DNA of 64,000 bases from Roseobacter sp. SK209-2-6 (GCF_000169455.1 NZ_AAYC01000008.1:1-64000); one strand, 5' to 3'; positions 36,750-46,044 are shown, counted from the first letter of the stretch. Program-made: numbers and translations. Notes: generated by a model from the sequence alone, not told the origin.

Positions 36750-37067
36750 CCCGTAGTCTCCTAAGTTATTGCCGCCCGCAGGAGTGCGGCGGCCCGGCGT
36801 TGTCGTCTGGATCGAAAGACTGAACACCGGTGAACGGAAGACAGTGGCCGAAAAAGAGAAACGTCTGCGCCTTTTCTATGCCGTCCTGACTGCGTTCATA
36901 CAAGGGGGAATTGAGAGAATCCTGCAACACAACAGCATTTCCGATGCCAATTGTGCCCAAAAACCCAGCTTTCCCCGAAGAAACAAAACCCGAACATAAT
37001 TGCTACCAGCTCTTGCACCCGCTCCCCGCTGAGGCCTAAATGTCAGAGGCGCAAAGAAGGCCCCAAC
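36750..37067. other. Divergent region between the cold-shock gene and recR
   Basis: About 320 bases with no gene. A hairpin, GCCGCCCGCA (36771-36780) with TGCGGCGGC (36785-36793), lies in the cold-shock mRNA leader. The rest holds the recR promoter region; nothing more is supported. Confidence 0.5.
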
Positions 37068-37667
37068 ATGAGCGACAACAGCATCAGCGATATTGAGAAC
37101 CTGATTGGACTAATGGCAAAGCTGCCGGGAATGGGTCCAAGATCTGCACGGCGCGCCGTTTTGCACCTGATCCGCAAACGGGGCCTTTTGCTCACCCCCC
37201 TGGCCGATTGCATGAGCGAGGTCGCCGCCACAGCACGCGAATGCCTGAACTGCGGGAATGTTGGCACAAGCGACATTTGCAGCCTCTGCAATGATGAAGA
37301 TCGCGCGAATGGCGAACTTTGTGTGGTTGAAACGGTTTCAGATCTTTGGGCGATGGAGCGCGCCGCGGTGTTCAAAGGCCGCTATCATGTGCTTGGCGGA
37401 ACCCTCTCTGCGCTGGACGCCGTTGGTCCGGAGGATCTGCACATTCCACGCCTTGTCGATCGGGTCACAAGCGAAGGGATTCGGGAAGTCATCCTGGCGC
37501 TGAACGCTACAATTGATGGCCAGACCACGGCGCATTACATCGCCGACCAGCTGGAGGGACAGGTACGCTTGACCTCACTGGCGCAGGGTGTGCCTATTGG
37601 CGGGGAGTTGGACTACCTGGATGAGGGCACAATTACAGCGGCCCTGCGGGCCCGCAAAGACCTCTAG
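37068..37667 (+). CDS. recR: Recombination mediator protein RecR
   Basis: 199 residues: N-terminal helix-hairpin-helix ([19 protein letters not shown]), a zinc finger ([16 protein letters not shown]), a Toprim domain ([14 protein letters not shown]) and a C-terminal Walker-B-like region. It loads RecA with RecFO. I start at [10 protein letters not shown], the family's usual start. Part of the conserved dnaX-ebfC-recR neighbourhood. Confidence 0.96.
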   Translation: MSDNSISDIENLIGLMAKLPGMGPRSARRAVLHLIRKRGLLLTPLADCMSEVAATARECLNCGNVGTSDICSLCNDEDRANGELCVVETVSDLWAMERAAVFKGRYHVLGGTLSALDAVGPEDLHIPRLVDRVTSEGIREVILALNATIDGQTTAHYIADQLEGQVRLTSLAQGVPIGGELDYLDEGTITAALRARKDL

Positions 37668-37771
37668 CTTACCCATGTGTTGTTAGACGCTCAGCCCAAG
37701 CAGGCCCAAGTGCTCAGGCGAAACGCAGGGGCCAGACGCATAGCCTGCCCCCACTCGCAGAGTGTCTCTTA

Positions 37772-38827
37772 CTAGTTTGAGAAAAACCGCCCTATTCCAT
37801 CTATCGCGACCTCAAGAGCATCGTCAGAGATGTCTCGGTGCAGAACCAGGCGAATCGCGCCAGAATCGGCTCCACCAATGATCACGCCCTCACTAGCCAA
37901 AGCGGCGCGCAGATCCCTATGAGTGCCCTCTGGCGGCGTGAAGAACACCATGTTGCTGGCCTGTTGCACCACACCGACGCCAAGGGAATGTAGAACCTCA
38001 GCAAGCCTTTCAGCCCGGCAATGATCATCTGATAGCGCTTGCACATTGTGCTCTAGCGCATAAAGGCCCGCTGCCGCCAGAACTCCCGATTGACGCATCC
38101 CGCCGCCCAGCATCTTGCGCCAGCGTCGGGCGCGAGCAATGAGATCAGCAGGCCCGACCAAAACCGAACCGGCAGGGGCACCCAGCCCCTTAGACAGGCA
38201 AATCGAGATTGTGTCCGGGATTCCCGCCAATGCCAGTTCATCACAGCCCAGGGCAGCCACGGCATTGAAGAAACGCGCGCCATCCAGATGGACCGCCAAG
38301 CCGTGCCTGCGCGCGGTTTTCGCAGCACCAGAGGTTTCTGCAAGCGAGACAGCCATGCCGTTATGCGTATTCTCAAGCGAGAGCAGGCGACTCACCGCCA
38401 GATGGCTGTCATCAGGCTTCACTTCGCTTGCAATCTCTGTCGGGTCCAAACCGCCAGTTGCCCCTACCGCAAGCGGGCAAAGCGCGATGCCACCCAGGAC
38501 AGAGGCCCCCGCTGCCTCATAGCGGTAAACGTGATAGTTCCGCCCCACCAGGATCTCTTCACCACGTTGGCAATGCGCCAGCAGGCCTGCGAGATTGCTC
38601 ATGGTCCCGGTGGGCAGGAAAAGCCCCGCCTCTTTGCCCAGCCTTTCGGCAAGGCTCCGCTCCAGACGGTTAACACAGGGATCCTCTCCGTAGACATCAT
38701 CCCCCAGTTCTGCCGCAGCCATTGCTGCCTGCATGCCCGCATCTGGGCGGGTCACGGTATCACTGCGCAGATCGCAGAGCGGCGTGTTGCGCCCTGCACT
38801 CCCTGTCATTCCGGCATATTGGTTCAT
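37772..38827 (-). CDS. ltaE: Low-specificity L-threonine aldolase-like enzyme
   Basis: 351-residue fold-type I PLP enzyme cleaving beta-hydroxy-alpha-amino acids to glycine and an aldehyde. It has LRSDTVTRPDAGMQ at the N-terminus, the LENTHNG block, the HLDGARFFNA Asp region and the PLP lysine in CLSKGLGAPAGS. It overlaps the upstream dioxygenase gene by 4 bases (ATGA), so the two are made together. That link suggests its substrate is the product of the hydroxylase rather than threonine itself. Confidence 0.92.
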   Translation of the reverse strand: MNQYAGMTGSAGRNTPLCDLRSDTVTRPDAGMQAAMAAAELGDDVYGEDPCVNRLERSLAERLGKEAGLFLPTGTMSNLAGLLAHCQRGEEILVGRNYHVYRYEAAGASVLGGIALCPLAVGATGGLDPTEIASEVKPDDSHLAVSRLLSLENTHNGMAVSLAETSGAAKTARRHGLAVHLDGARFFNAVAALGCDELALAGIPDTISICLSKGLGAPAGSVLVGPADLIARARRWRKMLGGGMRQSGVLAAAGLYALEHNVQALSDDHCRAERLAEVLHSLGVGVVQQASNMVFFTPPEGTHRDLRAALASEGVIIGGADSGAIRLVLHRDISDDALEVAIDGIGRFFSN

Positions 38828-39501
38828 TCCTGCACCTGCTCATAGGCCAGCGCTGCTACGATGTGGACACGCTGGGTTTCACCACCATTCAACGCGGTAT
38901 GATAGCCACGCGTGTCGGTAAAATATACCGATCCATCTGCAGGCAGGTGGGTCACATGATGGTTCACGATGAAAAGCGATCCCGGATTGCTGACAATCGG
39001 AATATGAAGACGGGGCTCTGGGTCCCGATGCCACGAATTACAATTGTAGAGCCCTTTGGACAGAATGCGGGTCCGCCCGATAGGAAAGCGCCTGCACAGC
39101 TCCGCATGAACCTGCTCAAAATAGGTCCCCACGAATTTGGGATTGAATTCGCTGAAATCCACCTCTGGAACCAAGTACTCGCGGGGTTCTTCAACATAGC
39201 GGTCATCACCACGCAGCCAGTAGCGCCCCGAGAGGTCATTGGCAGTCCATTCCGTCTGGCCAGGCCGCTGCGTCAGTGGCAAGGCGGCAAAACCCTGGCC
39301 CTGCATATCCCCCATAAAGGCCTCTCGCCGGAGGCATTCCTCCAGCGCTTCGCGCAGTAGCTGAATGTCGAACTTCAGTTCCAAACGAGCAATACCCGGC
39401 CCTGGAACAAAGCCCGCAACCGAAGCACTATCGGGTTGTCGCTTCATTTGGCTAGCGATGAAATCAGTATCTGCATCCTGGACTTCGGGTTGGTAGGTCA
39501 T
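38824..39501 (-). CDS. Aspartyl/asparaginyl beta-hydroxylase-like 2-oxoglutarate dioxygenase
   Basis: 225-residue cupin-fold Fe(II)/2-oxoglutarate oxygenase. Candidate iron ligands are the His of NSWHRDPEP and of RGYHTALNGG; the Arg of ETQRVHI would bind 2-oxoglutarate. These match the AspH/LpxO family pattern. It lacks a membrane anchor or signal, so it acts in the cytoplasm on a soluble substrate, probably a free amino acid or derivative. I start at MTYQPEVQD after CAGGAG. It is first in an operon with the threonine aldolase and divergent from a LysR gene. Confidence 0.82.
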   Translation of the reverse strand: MTYQPEVQDADTDFIASQMKRQPDSASVAGFVPGPGIARLELKFDIQLLREALEECLRREAFMGDMQGQGFAALPLTQRPGQTEWTANDLSGRYWLRGDDRYVEEPREYLVPEVDFSEFNPKFVGTYFEQVHAELCRRFPIGRTRILSKGLYNCNSWHRDPEPRLHIPIVSNPGSLFIVNHHVTHLPADGSVYFTDTRGYHTALNGGETQRVHIVAALAYEQVQE

Positions 39502-39576
39502 GGCGCGCTCCTGGGAGATGTTTTGCATCTTTTGCGACATTGCACAGCGCAAACCCCATTGCAAAGTAGAGAATAC

Positions 39577-39590
39577 GCAAGATATCTTGC
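39577..39590. promoter_or_regulatory. Candidate LysR operator (GCAAGATATCTTGC)
   Basis: A perfect 14-bp palindrome in the 116-base gap between the hydroxylase gene and its divergent LysR gene; another TTGCAAGA half-site follows at once. Confidence 0.5.
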
Positions 39591-39617
39591 AGAAATTGCA
39601 AGAACTGGAAGTGCCGG

Positions 39618-40517
39618 ATGCGCCGGAAGATACCCTCAACCTCCGCCCTGCTATGCTTTGAAGCCGCCGCGCGTTGTGAGAGCTTTGCCGAAGCTGCTCG
39701 TGATCTGAACATGTCTCAGAGCGCCCTCGGCAGGCAGATTCAGGCCCTGGAGGCCCAATGTGGACAAAGCCTGTTCCATCGGATCCGCCAGCGAGTGAAA
39801 CTCACCGATGCTGGCAGGGTTTTGCTGCTGGAGCTGGAACCACTGCTGGAAGCTCTCGAAGCCAGCTTCCTGAGGCTCAGCAGCCACGACAACCCGGATG
39901 GGGCAATCAACATTGGCACCTATCCAACCCTTGGCAGTCGCTGGCTGATGCCAAAACTTTCCTTTTTGGCTCAACAACACCCGAAACTGACGGTCAGCAC
40001 ATTGACCTATCTCGATAACAGCCAGCTTGACGCAGGCCTTGTGGATCTTGCTATTGTTCAAGGCGATCCGCCTTGGCCCGGATTTCGTATTGACCCACTG
40101 ATGCGCGAAACCCTGGTTGCGGTTTGCGCACCAAGCACCAAAGAGCTTCCTACCAAAAACCCAGAGGCACTGCTTTCCCACCGCATCTTGCAGCACCGCA
40201 GTCGCATACTCAGTTGGAAGATTTGGCTAGAAGCGCAGGGGGTTGCGCTGCCCAGAGCACCAACAGGGCCCCTGTTCAGCCAGTTTGAGATGCTGATAGA
40301 TGCGGTGAAGTTTGGCCATGGCATCGCCATCGTGCCCGAGGTGCTGATCGCACCTGAATTGGATCAGGGGCATCTCATTCTTGCCCACCCCTTCAAGGCG
40401 ATGCCTCCCAGCGCCTATTACCTGCTAACGCCTCAGGCCAAGGTCGGGACCCGTCGGATTGAACGGTTGCGAGACTGGTTGTTGCAGCAAGAAAGCGATG
40501 CCAAGGCCCCAACATAA
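39618..40517 (+). CDS. LysR-family transcriptional regulator (GcvA-like)
   Basis: 299 residues with the helix-turn-helix STSALLCFEAAARCESFAEA and MSQSALGRQIQALEAQ, then a LysR ligand-binding domain. It is divergent from the hydroxylase-aldolase pair, with a perfect palindrome between, so it most likely controls that operon. Its effector would be the substrate or product of the pathway. A bidirectional terminator overlaps its stop. Confidence 0.9.
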   Translation: MRRKIPSTSALLCFEAAARCESFAEAARDLNMSQSALGRQIQALEAQCGQSLFHRIRQRVKLTDAGRVLLLELEPLLEALEASFLRLSSHDNPDGAINIGTYPTLGSRWLMPKLSFLAQQHPKLTVSTLTYLDNSQLDAGLVDLAIVQGDPPWPGFRIDPLMRETLVAVCAPSTKELPTKNPEALLSHRILQHRSRILSWKIWLEAQGVALPRAPTGPLFSQFEMLIDAVKFGHGIAIVPEVLIAPELDQGHLILAHPFKAMPPSAYYLLTPQAKVGTRRIERLRDWLLQQESDAKAPT

Positions 40518-40550
40518 AAACCCTGCGGGCAGATGCACGCAGGGTTTTTA
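40516..40550. terminator. Bidirectional terminator between the LysR gene and trcR
   Basis: AAAAACCCTGCG pairs with CGCAGGGTTTTT over a 10-base loop, with T-runs in both directions. It begins within the LysR stop codon. Confidence 0.85.
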
Positions 40551-40575
40551 TGGAATTCAGCCAATTGGGACCGGA

Positions 40576-41346
40576 TCAGAAACGGGGATCGATCCCGTTG
40601 TCTTCCTCTTCGTCCTCATCCGAAGCATTGGGCAGGTTAAAGAAGCTATCCGCATCAAGGATATCTTCCTCGCGCTTATCCTCTTCAGGAGCACCACCCA
40701 GCGTAAAGGTCTCCAGACCTTCAATCGCCGATGGGATCTTCGGCTCTGCATCCATACCGAGCGATTGCTCTGTGGAAACCAGCTTGCGACGCTCATCATC
40801 GCTCATCACGCCGCCTTCGGCCGCTTTCTTGGCTGCAGCCTTTTGCACAATCGCATCCAGTTCGGACTGTTTACACAGGCCCAGCGCAACTGGATCGATT
40901 GGCTGCATATTGGCGATGTTCCAGTGGGTACGCTCGCGGATCGACTGGATAGTCGGCTTGGTTGTACCCACCAACTTCGCGATCTGGCCGTCGGAAAGCT
41001 CGGGGTGGAATTTTACCAGCCAGAGGATCGAGTTCGGGCGGTCCTGACGTTTGGAGAGCGGTGTGTAACGTGGACCACGGCGTTTTTCTTCGCCGGCAGC
41101 CGCAGCATTGAACTTGAGCTTAAGCTTATGAAGCGGGTTGTTTTCCGCAGCAGAGATCTCTTCCTGGGTCAGCTGGTTGTTGGCGATGGGATCAAACCCT
41201 TTGACGCCCGCTGCAACATCACCATCGGCGATGCCCTGGATCTCCAGTTCATGCATGCCGACGAAATCGGCGATCTGCTTGAAGCTGATCGTTGTATTGT
41301 CTACCAGCCACACGGCGGTCGCTTTGGCCATCAACGGTTTTGCCAT
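40576..41346 (-). CDS. Cell-cycle transcriptional regulator TrcR (DUF1013)
   Basis: 256-residue protein of the alphaproteobacterial DUF1013 family: MAKPLMAKATAVWLVDNT head, a helix-turn-helix-like ISFKQIADFVGMHELEIQ, a basic middle (KRRGPRYTPLSKRQDRP) and an acidic tail. Family members are linked to cell-cycle transcription. AGGAG lies 8 bases before the ATG. Divergent from RNase T2. Confidence 0.9.
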   Translation of the reverse strand: MAKPLMAKATAVWLVDNTTISFKQIADFVGMHELEIQGIADGDVAAGVKGFDPIANNQLTQEEISAAENNPLHKLKLKFNAAAAGEEKRRGPRYTPLSKRQDRPNSILWLVKFHPELSDGQIAKLVGTTKPTIQSIRERTHWNIANMQPIDPVALGLCKQSELDAIVQKAAAKKAAEGGVMSDDERRKLVSTEQSLGMDAEPKIPSAIEGLETFTLGGAPEEDKREEDILDADSFFNLPNASDEDEEEDNGIDPRF

Positions 41347-41491
41347 GCGCTCATCTCCTTACAAACTTGTTGGTCCGACATACATCTCTCCCGTCGCCTG
41401 AAAGAGGCTTCCCCGGCGTTTCGGGGCGGTTTCCGTTGTCGGGGAACTTCAGTCCTATATAGTCGCGCCAATTGCATAAGGAAAGAGGCGA

Positions 41492-42139
41492 ATGCGCAGG
41501 TTCTTCAAAGCAGCTATTTTGACCCTTTTGGCCGCAGTGGGTACAGGCGCCCTGGCGGATGGTGAAAAGGCGGGCGAGTTCGATTACTACGTTCTGGCGC
41601 TCAGCTGGTCGCCGAACTGGTGCGAGATCGAGGGTGACGCCAAAGGCTCGGAGCAGTGCGCCCCCCGCCACGACCATGGCTGGACCCTGCACGGGCTCTG
41701 GCCGCAGTTTCACCGCGGCTGGCCAAGTTATTGCCGCACAGCCGAAGCACCACCCCGGCGCAGCGCCTCTGCGGCGATGGCTGACATCATGGGCACCGCT
41801 GGCCTCGCCTGGCATCAGTGGAAAAAGCATGGAACCTGTTCTGGCCTGAGCGCGCGCGGCTATTTCGACCTATCGCGCAAGGCCTATGAGGCCATCAATC
41901 GCCCGCAGATTTTCCGCAAACTGGAGCGCGAAGTTACCCTTCCCGCCAGCCTTGTTGAGCAGGCTTTCCTGAAAGAGAACCCCGAATTCAATGCAGATGC
42001 CGTAACCGTCACTTGCCGGGATCACTTTATTCAGGAAGTTCGGCTGTGCCTCTCCAAAGCTCTGGAACCCGTGCCCTGCGGTAGAGATGTGATCAAGGAT
42101 TGCCGCCTCAAGGACGCGCGTTTCACGCCTATTCGCTAA
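41492..42139 (+). CDS. Ribonuclease T2 family protein, secreted
   Basis: 215 residues with a signal peptide (FFKAAILTLLAAVGTGALA). Both T2 active-site blocks are intact: LHGLWPQ (CAS I) and WHQWKKHGTC (CAS II), with several cysteines for disulfides. Such enzymes cleave RNA to 2',3'-cyclic phosphates in the periplasm or outside the cell, a way to gain nucleotides and phosphate. Strong ribosome binding site AAGGA. Confidence 0.94.
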   Translation: MRRFFKAAILTLLAAVGTGALADGEKAGEFDYYVLALSWSPNWCEIEGDAKGSEQCAPRHDHGWTLHGLWPQFHRGWPSYCRTAEAPPRRSASAAMADIMGTAGLAWHQWKKHGTCSGLSARGYFDLSRKAYEAINRPQIFRKLEREVTLPASLVEQAFLKENPEFNADAVTVTCRDHFIQEVRLCLSKALEPVPCGRDVIKDCRLKDARFTPIR

Positions 42140-42263
42140 GCTTTTGGAGCTAACTTCCGATTAGCCTCGATAACAGTCACTTCGCTGGCTCTGTCAGCAG
42201 CAGCGCCAGCAGCCTATGGCAAGTGACCCAAACCGCATGAGATTTGCGGCCTCGAACAAAAGA

Positions 42264-42285
42264 AGGGCGCCAAGCGCGGCGCCCC
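42264..42285 (-). terminator. Intrinsic terminator of the quinone oxidoreductase gene
   Basis: On the minus strand GGGCGCC-GCGCTT-GGCGCCC is followed by TTCTTTT, about 24 bases after the stop. Confidence 0.75.
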
Positions 42286-42309
42286 CTAGGAAAAGTTGAA
42301 TTGTGGGCC

Positions 42310-43299
42310 TTAGGCGCCGCTGACCTCCAGCACAATTTTTCCAATGTGGCCCGAACTCTCCATCCGTGCATGTGCTGCAGCAGCTTCATCCAGGCTAAAG
42401 GTGCTGTCCATCACCGGCTTCAGTTTGCCGGTTTCAATCAGCGGCCAGATCACCTCTGACAGGTCTTGCGCAATCCGTGCCTTGGCCTCGTCGCTTTGCG
42501 GCCGCAGGGTTGAGCCGGTCACCGTCAAGCGTCTCGCCATGATCTGGGCAAAGTTCAGCTCTGCTTTGGGTCCGGAGAGGAAGGCGATGTGAACCAACCG
42601 CCCATCATTGGCCAGGGTCTTGATATTGCGTGGAATATAGTCGCCACCCACCATATCGAGGATCAGATCGGCGCCGCCTTCTTCGCGCAGCACCGCGACA
42701 AAATCCTCCTCCCGGTAGTTGATTGCTCGCTCTGCGCCCAGATCCAGGCAGGCCTGGCATTTCTCGGCAGATCCGGCGGTGGTGAAGACCCGCGCGCCCA
42801 GGGCCGAGGCCATCTGGATCGCGGTTGTGCCAATCCCCGAGGAGCCGCCATGGACCAGAAACCGTTCCCCTGCCTTGAGGCCACCACGGGTGAAAACATT
42901 GGACCAGACGGTAAAGCAGGTTTCCGGCAAGCAGGCCGCCTCTTTCAGCGAGAGGCCGGCAGGCACCGGAAGGCAATGGGCCGCTGGCGTGGCGACATAT
43001 TCCGCATAGCCACCGCCGGGCAATAGTGCACAGACCTGATCACCAATGGAGAGGCCGGACACACCGGCGCCCAGCTCGACTACTTCACCGGCAGCCTCCA
43101 GCCCCGGCAGGTCGCTAGCACCTGGCGGAGGATTATAAGCCCCGGCCCGCTGCAGCGCATCAGGGCGGTTCACCCCTGCATAGGCCACCTTGATCACCAC
43201 CTGGCCATGACCGGCCTCCGGCATCGGTCGCTCACAAAGCCGCAGCACCTCCGGCCCGCCGGGTTCGGCAATCTCCACCGCGCGCATCATCTCTGTCAT
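42310..43299 (-). CDS. NAD(P)H-quinone oxidoreductase, zinc-independent MDR family
   Basis: 329-residue medium-chain reductase of the quinone oxidoreductase type (MRAVEIAEPGGPEVL head; HGGSSGIGTTAIQMASALGA nucleotide-binding motif). No zinc-binding cysteines of alcohol dehydrogenases are seen. I start at MTEMMRAVEI after GGAGG. The family reduces quinones or acts as an enoyl reductase; the substrate is not clear. Confidence 0.9.
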   Translation of the reverse strand: MTEMMRAVEIAEPGGPEVLRLCERPMPEAGHGQVVIKVAYAGVNRPDALQRAGAYNPPPGASDLPGLEAAGEVVELGAGVSGLSIGDQVCALLPGGGYAEYVATPAAHCLPVPAGLSLKEAACLPETCFTVWSNVFTRGGLKAGERFLVHGGSSGIGTTAIQMASALGARVFTTAGSAEKCQACLDLGAERAINYREEDFVAVLREEGGADLILDMVGGDYIPRNIKTLANDGRLVHIAFLSGPKAELNFAQIMARRLTVTGSTLRPQSDEAKARIAQDLSEVIWPLIETGKLKPVMDSTFSLDEAAAAHARMESSGHIGKIVLEVSGA

Positions 43300-43434
43300 T
43301 GCTGAAATCCTCCTGATCCTTGCCCCCTGCCTAGCACTCGGCAAGGTGAGCGCAAACAGGAAAGGCGGCGCTGCACAGACGGTTTACGGAGTGGTTCACC
43401 CTAGAGACTGAGTTACATTGCACACCGAAGCAAG

Positions 43435-44205
43435 CTAGTTGACTGTGTCACCGTTGTCCGCCTCCATCTCCTCAAGCACCGCAAAATCCATTTCATGGGA
43501 GAAGCCCACTACGTTCGCCGCCATCGAAATGAAAGAAACAAAAATGATTGCGATACATGCGGAATAGATGGCCCATCCGGGAATGTCATTTGAGAGACCA
43601 GAGTGTGCAATATAAAGTATACTTGCTATTGCGAGTAGCCACAATGCAAGCAGTACCAGCGTCATGGAACCAACGAGGATATTGTAGAAGAACCTTCCAT
43701 GTGTAGAGATTCTGAAACCCGGCGACCTTCCGTTAACCGGAGTTTCTCGGGCGTATTTCAAAAATAACCAAGCAGGAGTATGCGCGGCTGCAAACAAGTC
43801 GGGGTCAAGCTTGTTTTTAGCCAGCACATCATCCGCCACAGCCTCAATCACTGCATTGTAAATCTGTATTGAAAGAAAGGTGTAGGTCACCATCAACACG
43901 CTGAATGACGCTGCGACCAAGCTAAGCTCCAAAAATGCTGGCACCTCTGCCATTGAAGCACCTGTACCGGGGATTTGGATGTTGCCCCCATTCCATGCAA
44001 TGAAGGCTAAGAACAACGAGATCATGAGTGAGCGAATAACCGTATTTTGCTGTACCTCCAATTTGGCCCTTTGACTGACCAGTCCTTCGAGTACTTCTTG
44101 GTTGAATTGACTTAAACCAAGTCGTTTTTGCCGCCGAAGTTCATCTGCGGTAAACATGCTAGCACGAACATATAGGCTCAGATTCAATAGATTTCGTTCT
44201 GTCAT
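43435..44205 (-). CDS. Hypothetical membrane protein with four membrane segments
   Basis: 256 residues, not recognised. Membrane segments lie at about 60-76, 92-115, 181-203 and 214-238 in the ATG-start form; the N-terminus is hydrophilic with a KLEVQQ-type helix and the C-terminus is acidic. Base composition is visibly more A+T-rich than its neighbours and codon use differs, pointing to recent acquisition. I start at MTERNLLNLS; a TTG at 44223 would add six residues. No good ribosome binding site is seen. It follows the COQ9 gene by 72 bases. Confidence 0.72.
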   Translation of the reverse strand: MTERNLLNLSLYVRASMFTADELRRQKRLGLSQFNQEVLEGLVSQRAKLEVQQNTVIRSLMISLFLAFIAWNGGNIQIPGTGASMAEVPAFLELSLVAASFSVLMVTYTFLSIQIYNAVIEAVADDVLAKNKLDPDLFAAAHTPAWLFLKYARETPVNGRSPGFRISTHGRFFYNILVGSMTLVLLALWLLAIASILYIAHSGLSNDIPGWAIYSACIAIIFVSFISMAANVVGFSHEMDFAVLEEMEADNGDTVN

Positions 44206-44276
44206 AATACCAAGTACTGCCAAAAAAGTTCAAACCAACTCGAGCTACCATTTCGATACCAACAGGGAGCTCGGCT

Positions 44277-44990
44277 TCACCCCCGCGCCCCCTGTGAACC
44301 CGGCATATCATCACGCGGCTTTGGAGCTTTGACCTGACCTGCCAGCCACTCGGGCCCAGCCAGAAGTGGCTTGAGCAAAGGATTCTTGCGCAGGGAGCCC
44401 TTTAGCTTTTCGAACTGCATCACATTGTCGATTCGCCGGTCCAGGAACTCCCAGGTGGCCTGATGGCCGGGGCTGTCATCGCCCAGCCAATAGAGCAGCG
44501 TCGCGGAATAGACACCCGACAGCGTGGTACGTTTGCTGTACCAGTTCAGGTCATCGGAATTGTCACCTAGCGCGTTCCAGATTGCATCACAGGTGCCCCA
44601 AAGCGCCTTGAGCCCATCGCCCGCATATTGCGGCAAGGCGAAGAGCGTGGTGCCACGTCGCACCGCCTCTTTGTCCTCAGCAACCTCCAACCGGAAGCGC
44701 ACAGCGGCGGCAATCTTATCGCGAAAGCGGTATCCGGTCAGATCTTCTTCGGCCAGCCGCTGAAGCATCAGCCGATCGCCGCGCCTGTGATAGGCCAGGG
44801 CCAGATCAGCCGCACCACGCGGACAAAGCGCACGGGCCAGAGCTGGATCGATCTCCGTTTCTGAAATAGCAGCTTCAAAGGTGGCCTCGGACCAACCATC
44901 AAAAACAACATGGAGCAATGCCGCATCCAACAGCAGCTCCACAGGATCTGAAGAATCGGCCATTGGCTTGGCACTGGTTTGGCAGGTCAT
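44277..44990 (-). CDS. COQ9-family ubiquinone biosynthesis protein
   Basis: 237 residues with a TetR-like helical fold. The C-terminal block DLNWYSKRTTLSGVYSATLL is the COQ9 hallmark. COQ9 binds lipids and presents the quinone precursor to the hydroxylase COQ7. AGGAG lies 7 bases before the ATG. Divergent from rpsU. Confidence 0.92.
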   Translation of the reverse strand: MTCQTSAKPMADSSDPVELLLDAALLHVVFDGWSEATFEAAISETEIDPALARALCPRGAADLALAYHRRGDRLMLQRLAEEDLTGYRFRDKIAAAVRFRLEVAEDKEAVRRGTTLFALPQYAGDGLKALWGTCDAIWNALGDNSDDLNWYSKRTTLSGVYSATLLYWLGDDSPGHQATWEFLDRRIDNVMQFEKLKGSLRKNPLLKPLLAGPEWLAGQVKAPKPRDDMPGSQGARG

Positions 44991-45143
44991 GGTTATGCTC
45001 CTAGACTGTCAGATCCTGGTTTGATGGGAAAATAGGGTCAAACCCACCCTATTCACAGTACTAGACAACTTTAAGAGGCTTTGCTATACGGCGGCTTCCT
45101 GCAAATCCTTGCAACTCTTATCTAGAAAGGTGGTGAAAACCAC

Positions 45144-45350
45144 ATGCAGGTTAGTGTTCGTGACAACAATGTCGATCAGGCGCTCCGTGCCCTGAAGAAA
45201 AAGCTGCAGCGTGAAGGCGTCTTCCGCGAAATGAAGCTCAAGCAACATTTCGAAAAGCCGTCCGAGAAAAAAGCGCGCGAGAAAGCTGAAGCGATCCGCC
45301 GTGCCCGTAAGCTGGCACGCAAGAAAGCACAGCGCGAAGGTATGCTCTAA
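45144..45350 (+). CDS. rpsU: 30S ribosomal protein S21
   Basis: 68-residue, strongly basic protein: [20 protein letters not shown] start and a Lys/Arg-rich tail ending KKAQREGML. It helps initiation on the small subunit. Standalone gene with its own terminator. Confidence 0.97.
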   Translation: MQVSVRDNNVDQALRALKKKLQREGVFREMKLKQHFEKPSEKKAREKAEAIRRARKLARKKAQREGML

Positions 45351-45391
45351 GCAGCCCTTCCTCTCCAGGTTTTTCTGGACACCTATTGATG

Positions 45392-45427
45392 ACCCCCGCG
45401 CCCCGGCTCGGGGGTTTGTCTTTTTTG
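45392..45427 (+). terminator. Intrinsic terminator of rpsU
   Basis: ACCCCCG pairs with CGGGGGT over a 10-base loop, then TTGTCTTTTTT. Confidence 0.82.
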
Positions 45428-45760
45428 GGTGCCCTTTATTGGAGGGATCGCACCTAAGGTTGGGCTGAGATGTGACGGGCTGAAATCGCCTCGAATAAAC
45501 TGCACTCCACACCTGCATGCCTCCCGGAACACCCTTCTCAAGGCCCCCAGGCATGCTGAATCTGAAGGTTATTGCCGAACGCGTAGGTTGAAAACCCTCA
45601 TATCTTCAATCCCTTCAGTAAATTCTAGAGAAAAATTCCAATACATTTAAACTTTAACGTGTATTTTTTATTTTTCTTGATCTAACCTCTGAGACATGGG
45701 TCGGTTCCACAGGGTTTCCCCGCCCAGCACCTCTAGCCGGATTTGGAACACCCGGCTGTG

Positions 45761-45840
45761 TCCCGGGATGGCTACGCGCCCCCCCACGTCGTCGCGGCGC
45801 TTGCCTTTTCCCCTGCGCACAAGGCTCTGCCATCCCGGGA
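45761..45840. repeat. 12-bp perfect inverted repeat in a G+C-rich intergenic segment
   Basis: TCCCGGGATGGC (45761-45772) and GCCATCCCGGGA (45829-45840) enclose 56 bases. It may be the stem of a structured RNA or a long-range terminator arm; no T-run follows on either strand. Confidence 0.5.
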
Positions 45841-46044
45841 GTTTTCCAACCACCACAGCAACTGCTTGCCTCAGCAATCCGGATTTCCTTACCCCATAGC
45901 AAGAGCGCAACCCAAATTGCCGCATGCTCAAGCATCGTTCACGCGGGTCATATGGCCGACCGTAGCCCTATTCGGTCGCAGTCCTCCACACTCTCCGCTC
46001 ATCCTGGCCGCACATCTTGGGAAGCGCATCAAGGTATAAGGTTG

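Larger units (their letters stand above)
45351..46044. other. Long gene-free stretch between rpsU and the acyl-CoA dehydrogenase gene
   Basis: About 690 bases between convergent genes. It holds the rpsU terminator, an A+T-rich part near 45600-45680, and a G+C-rich part with a 12-bp inverted repeat (45761-45840). Open frames on both strands at about 45654-46040 overlap each other, look Arg/Pro-rich and are probably by-products of composition. No family recognised. Confidence 0.5.

Noticed and set aside
45668-45935. Two overlapping minus-strand frames of 87 and 93 codons
   Set aside because: They overlap each other, are rich in Arg/Gly/Pro as expected from G+C-rich DNA, and are matched by plus-strand frames of equal quality.
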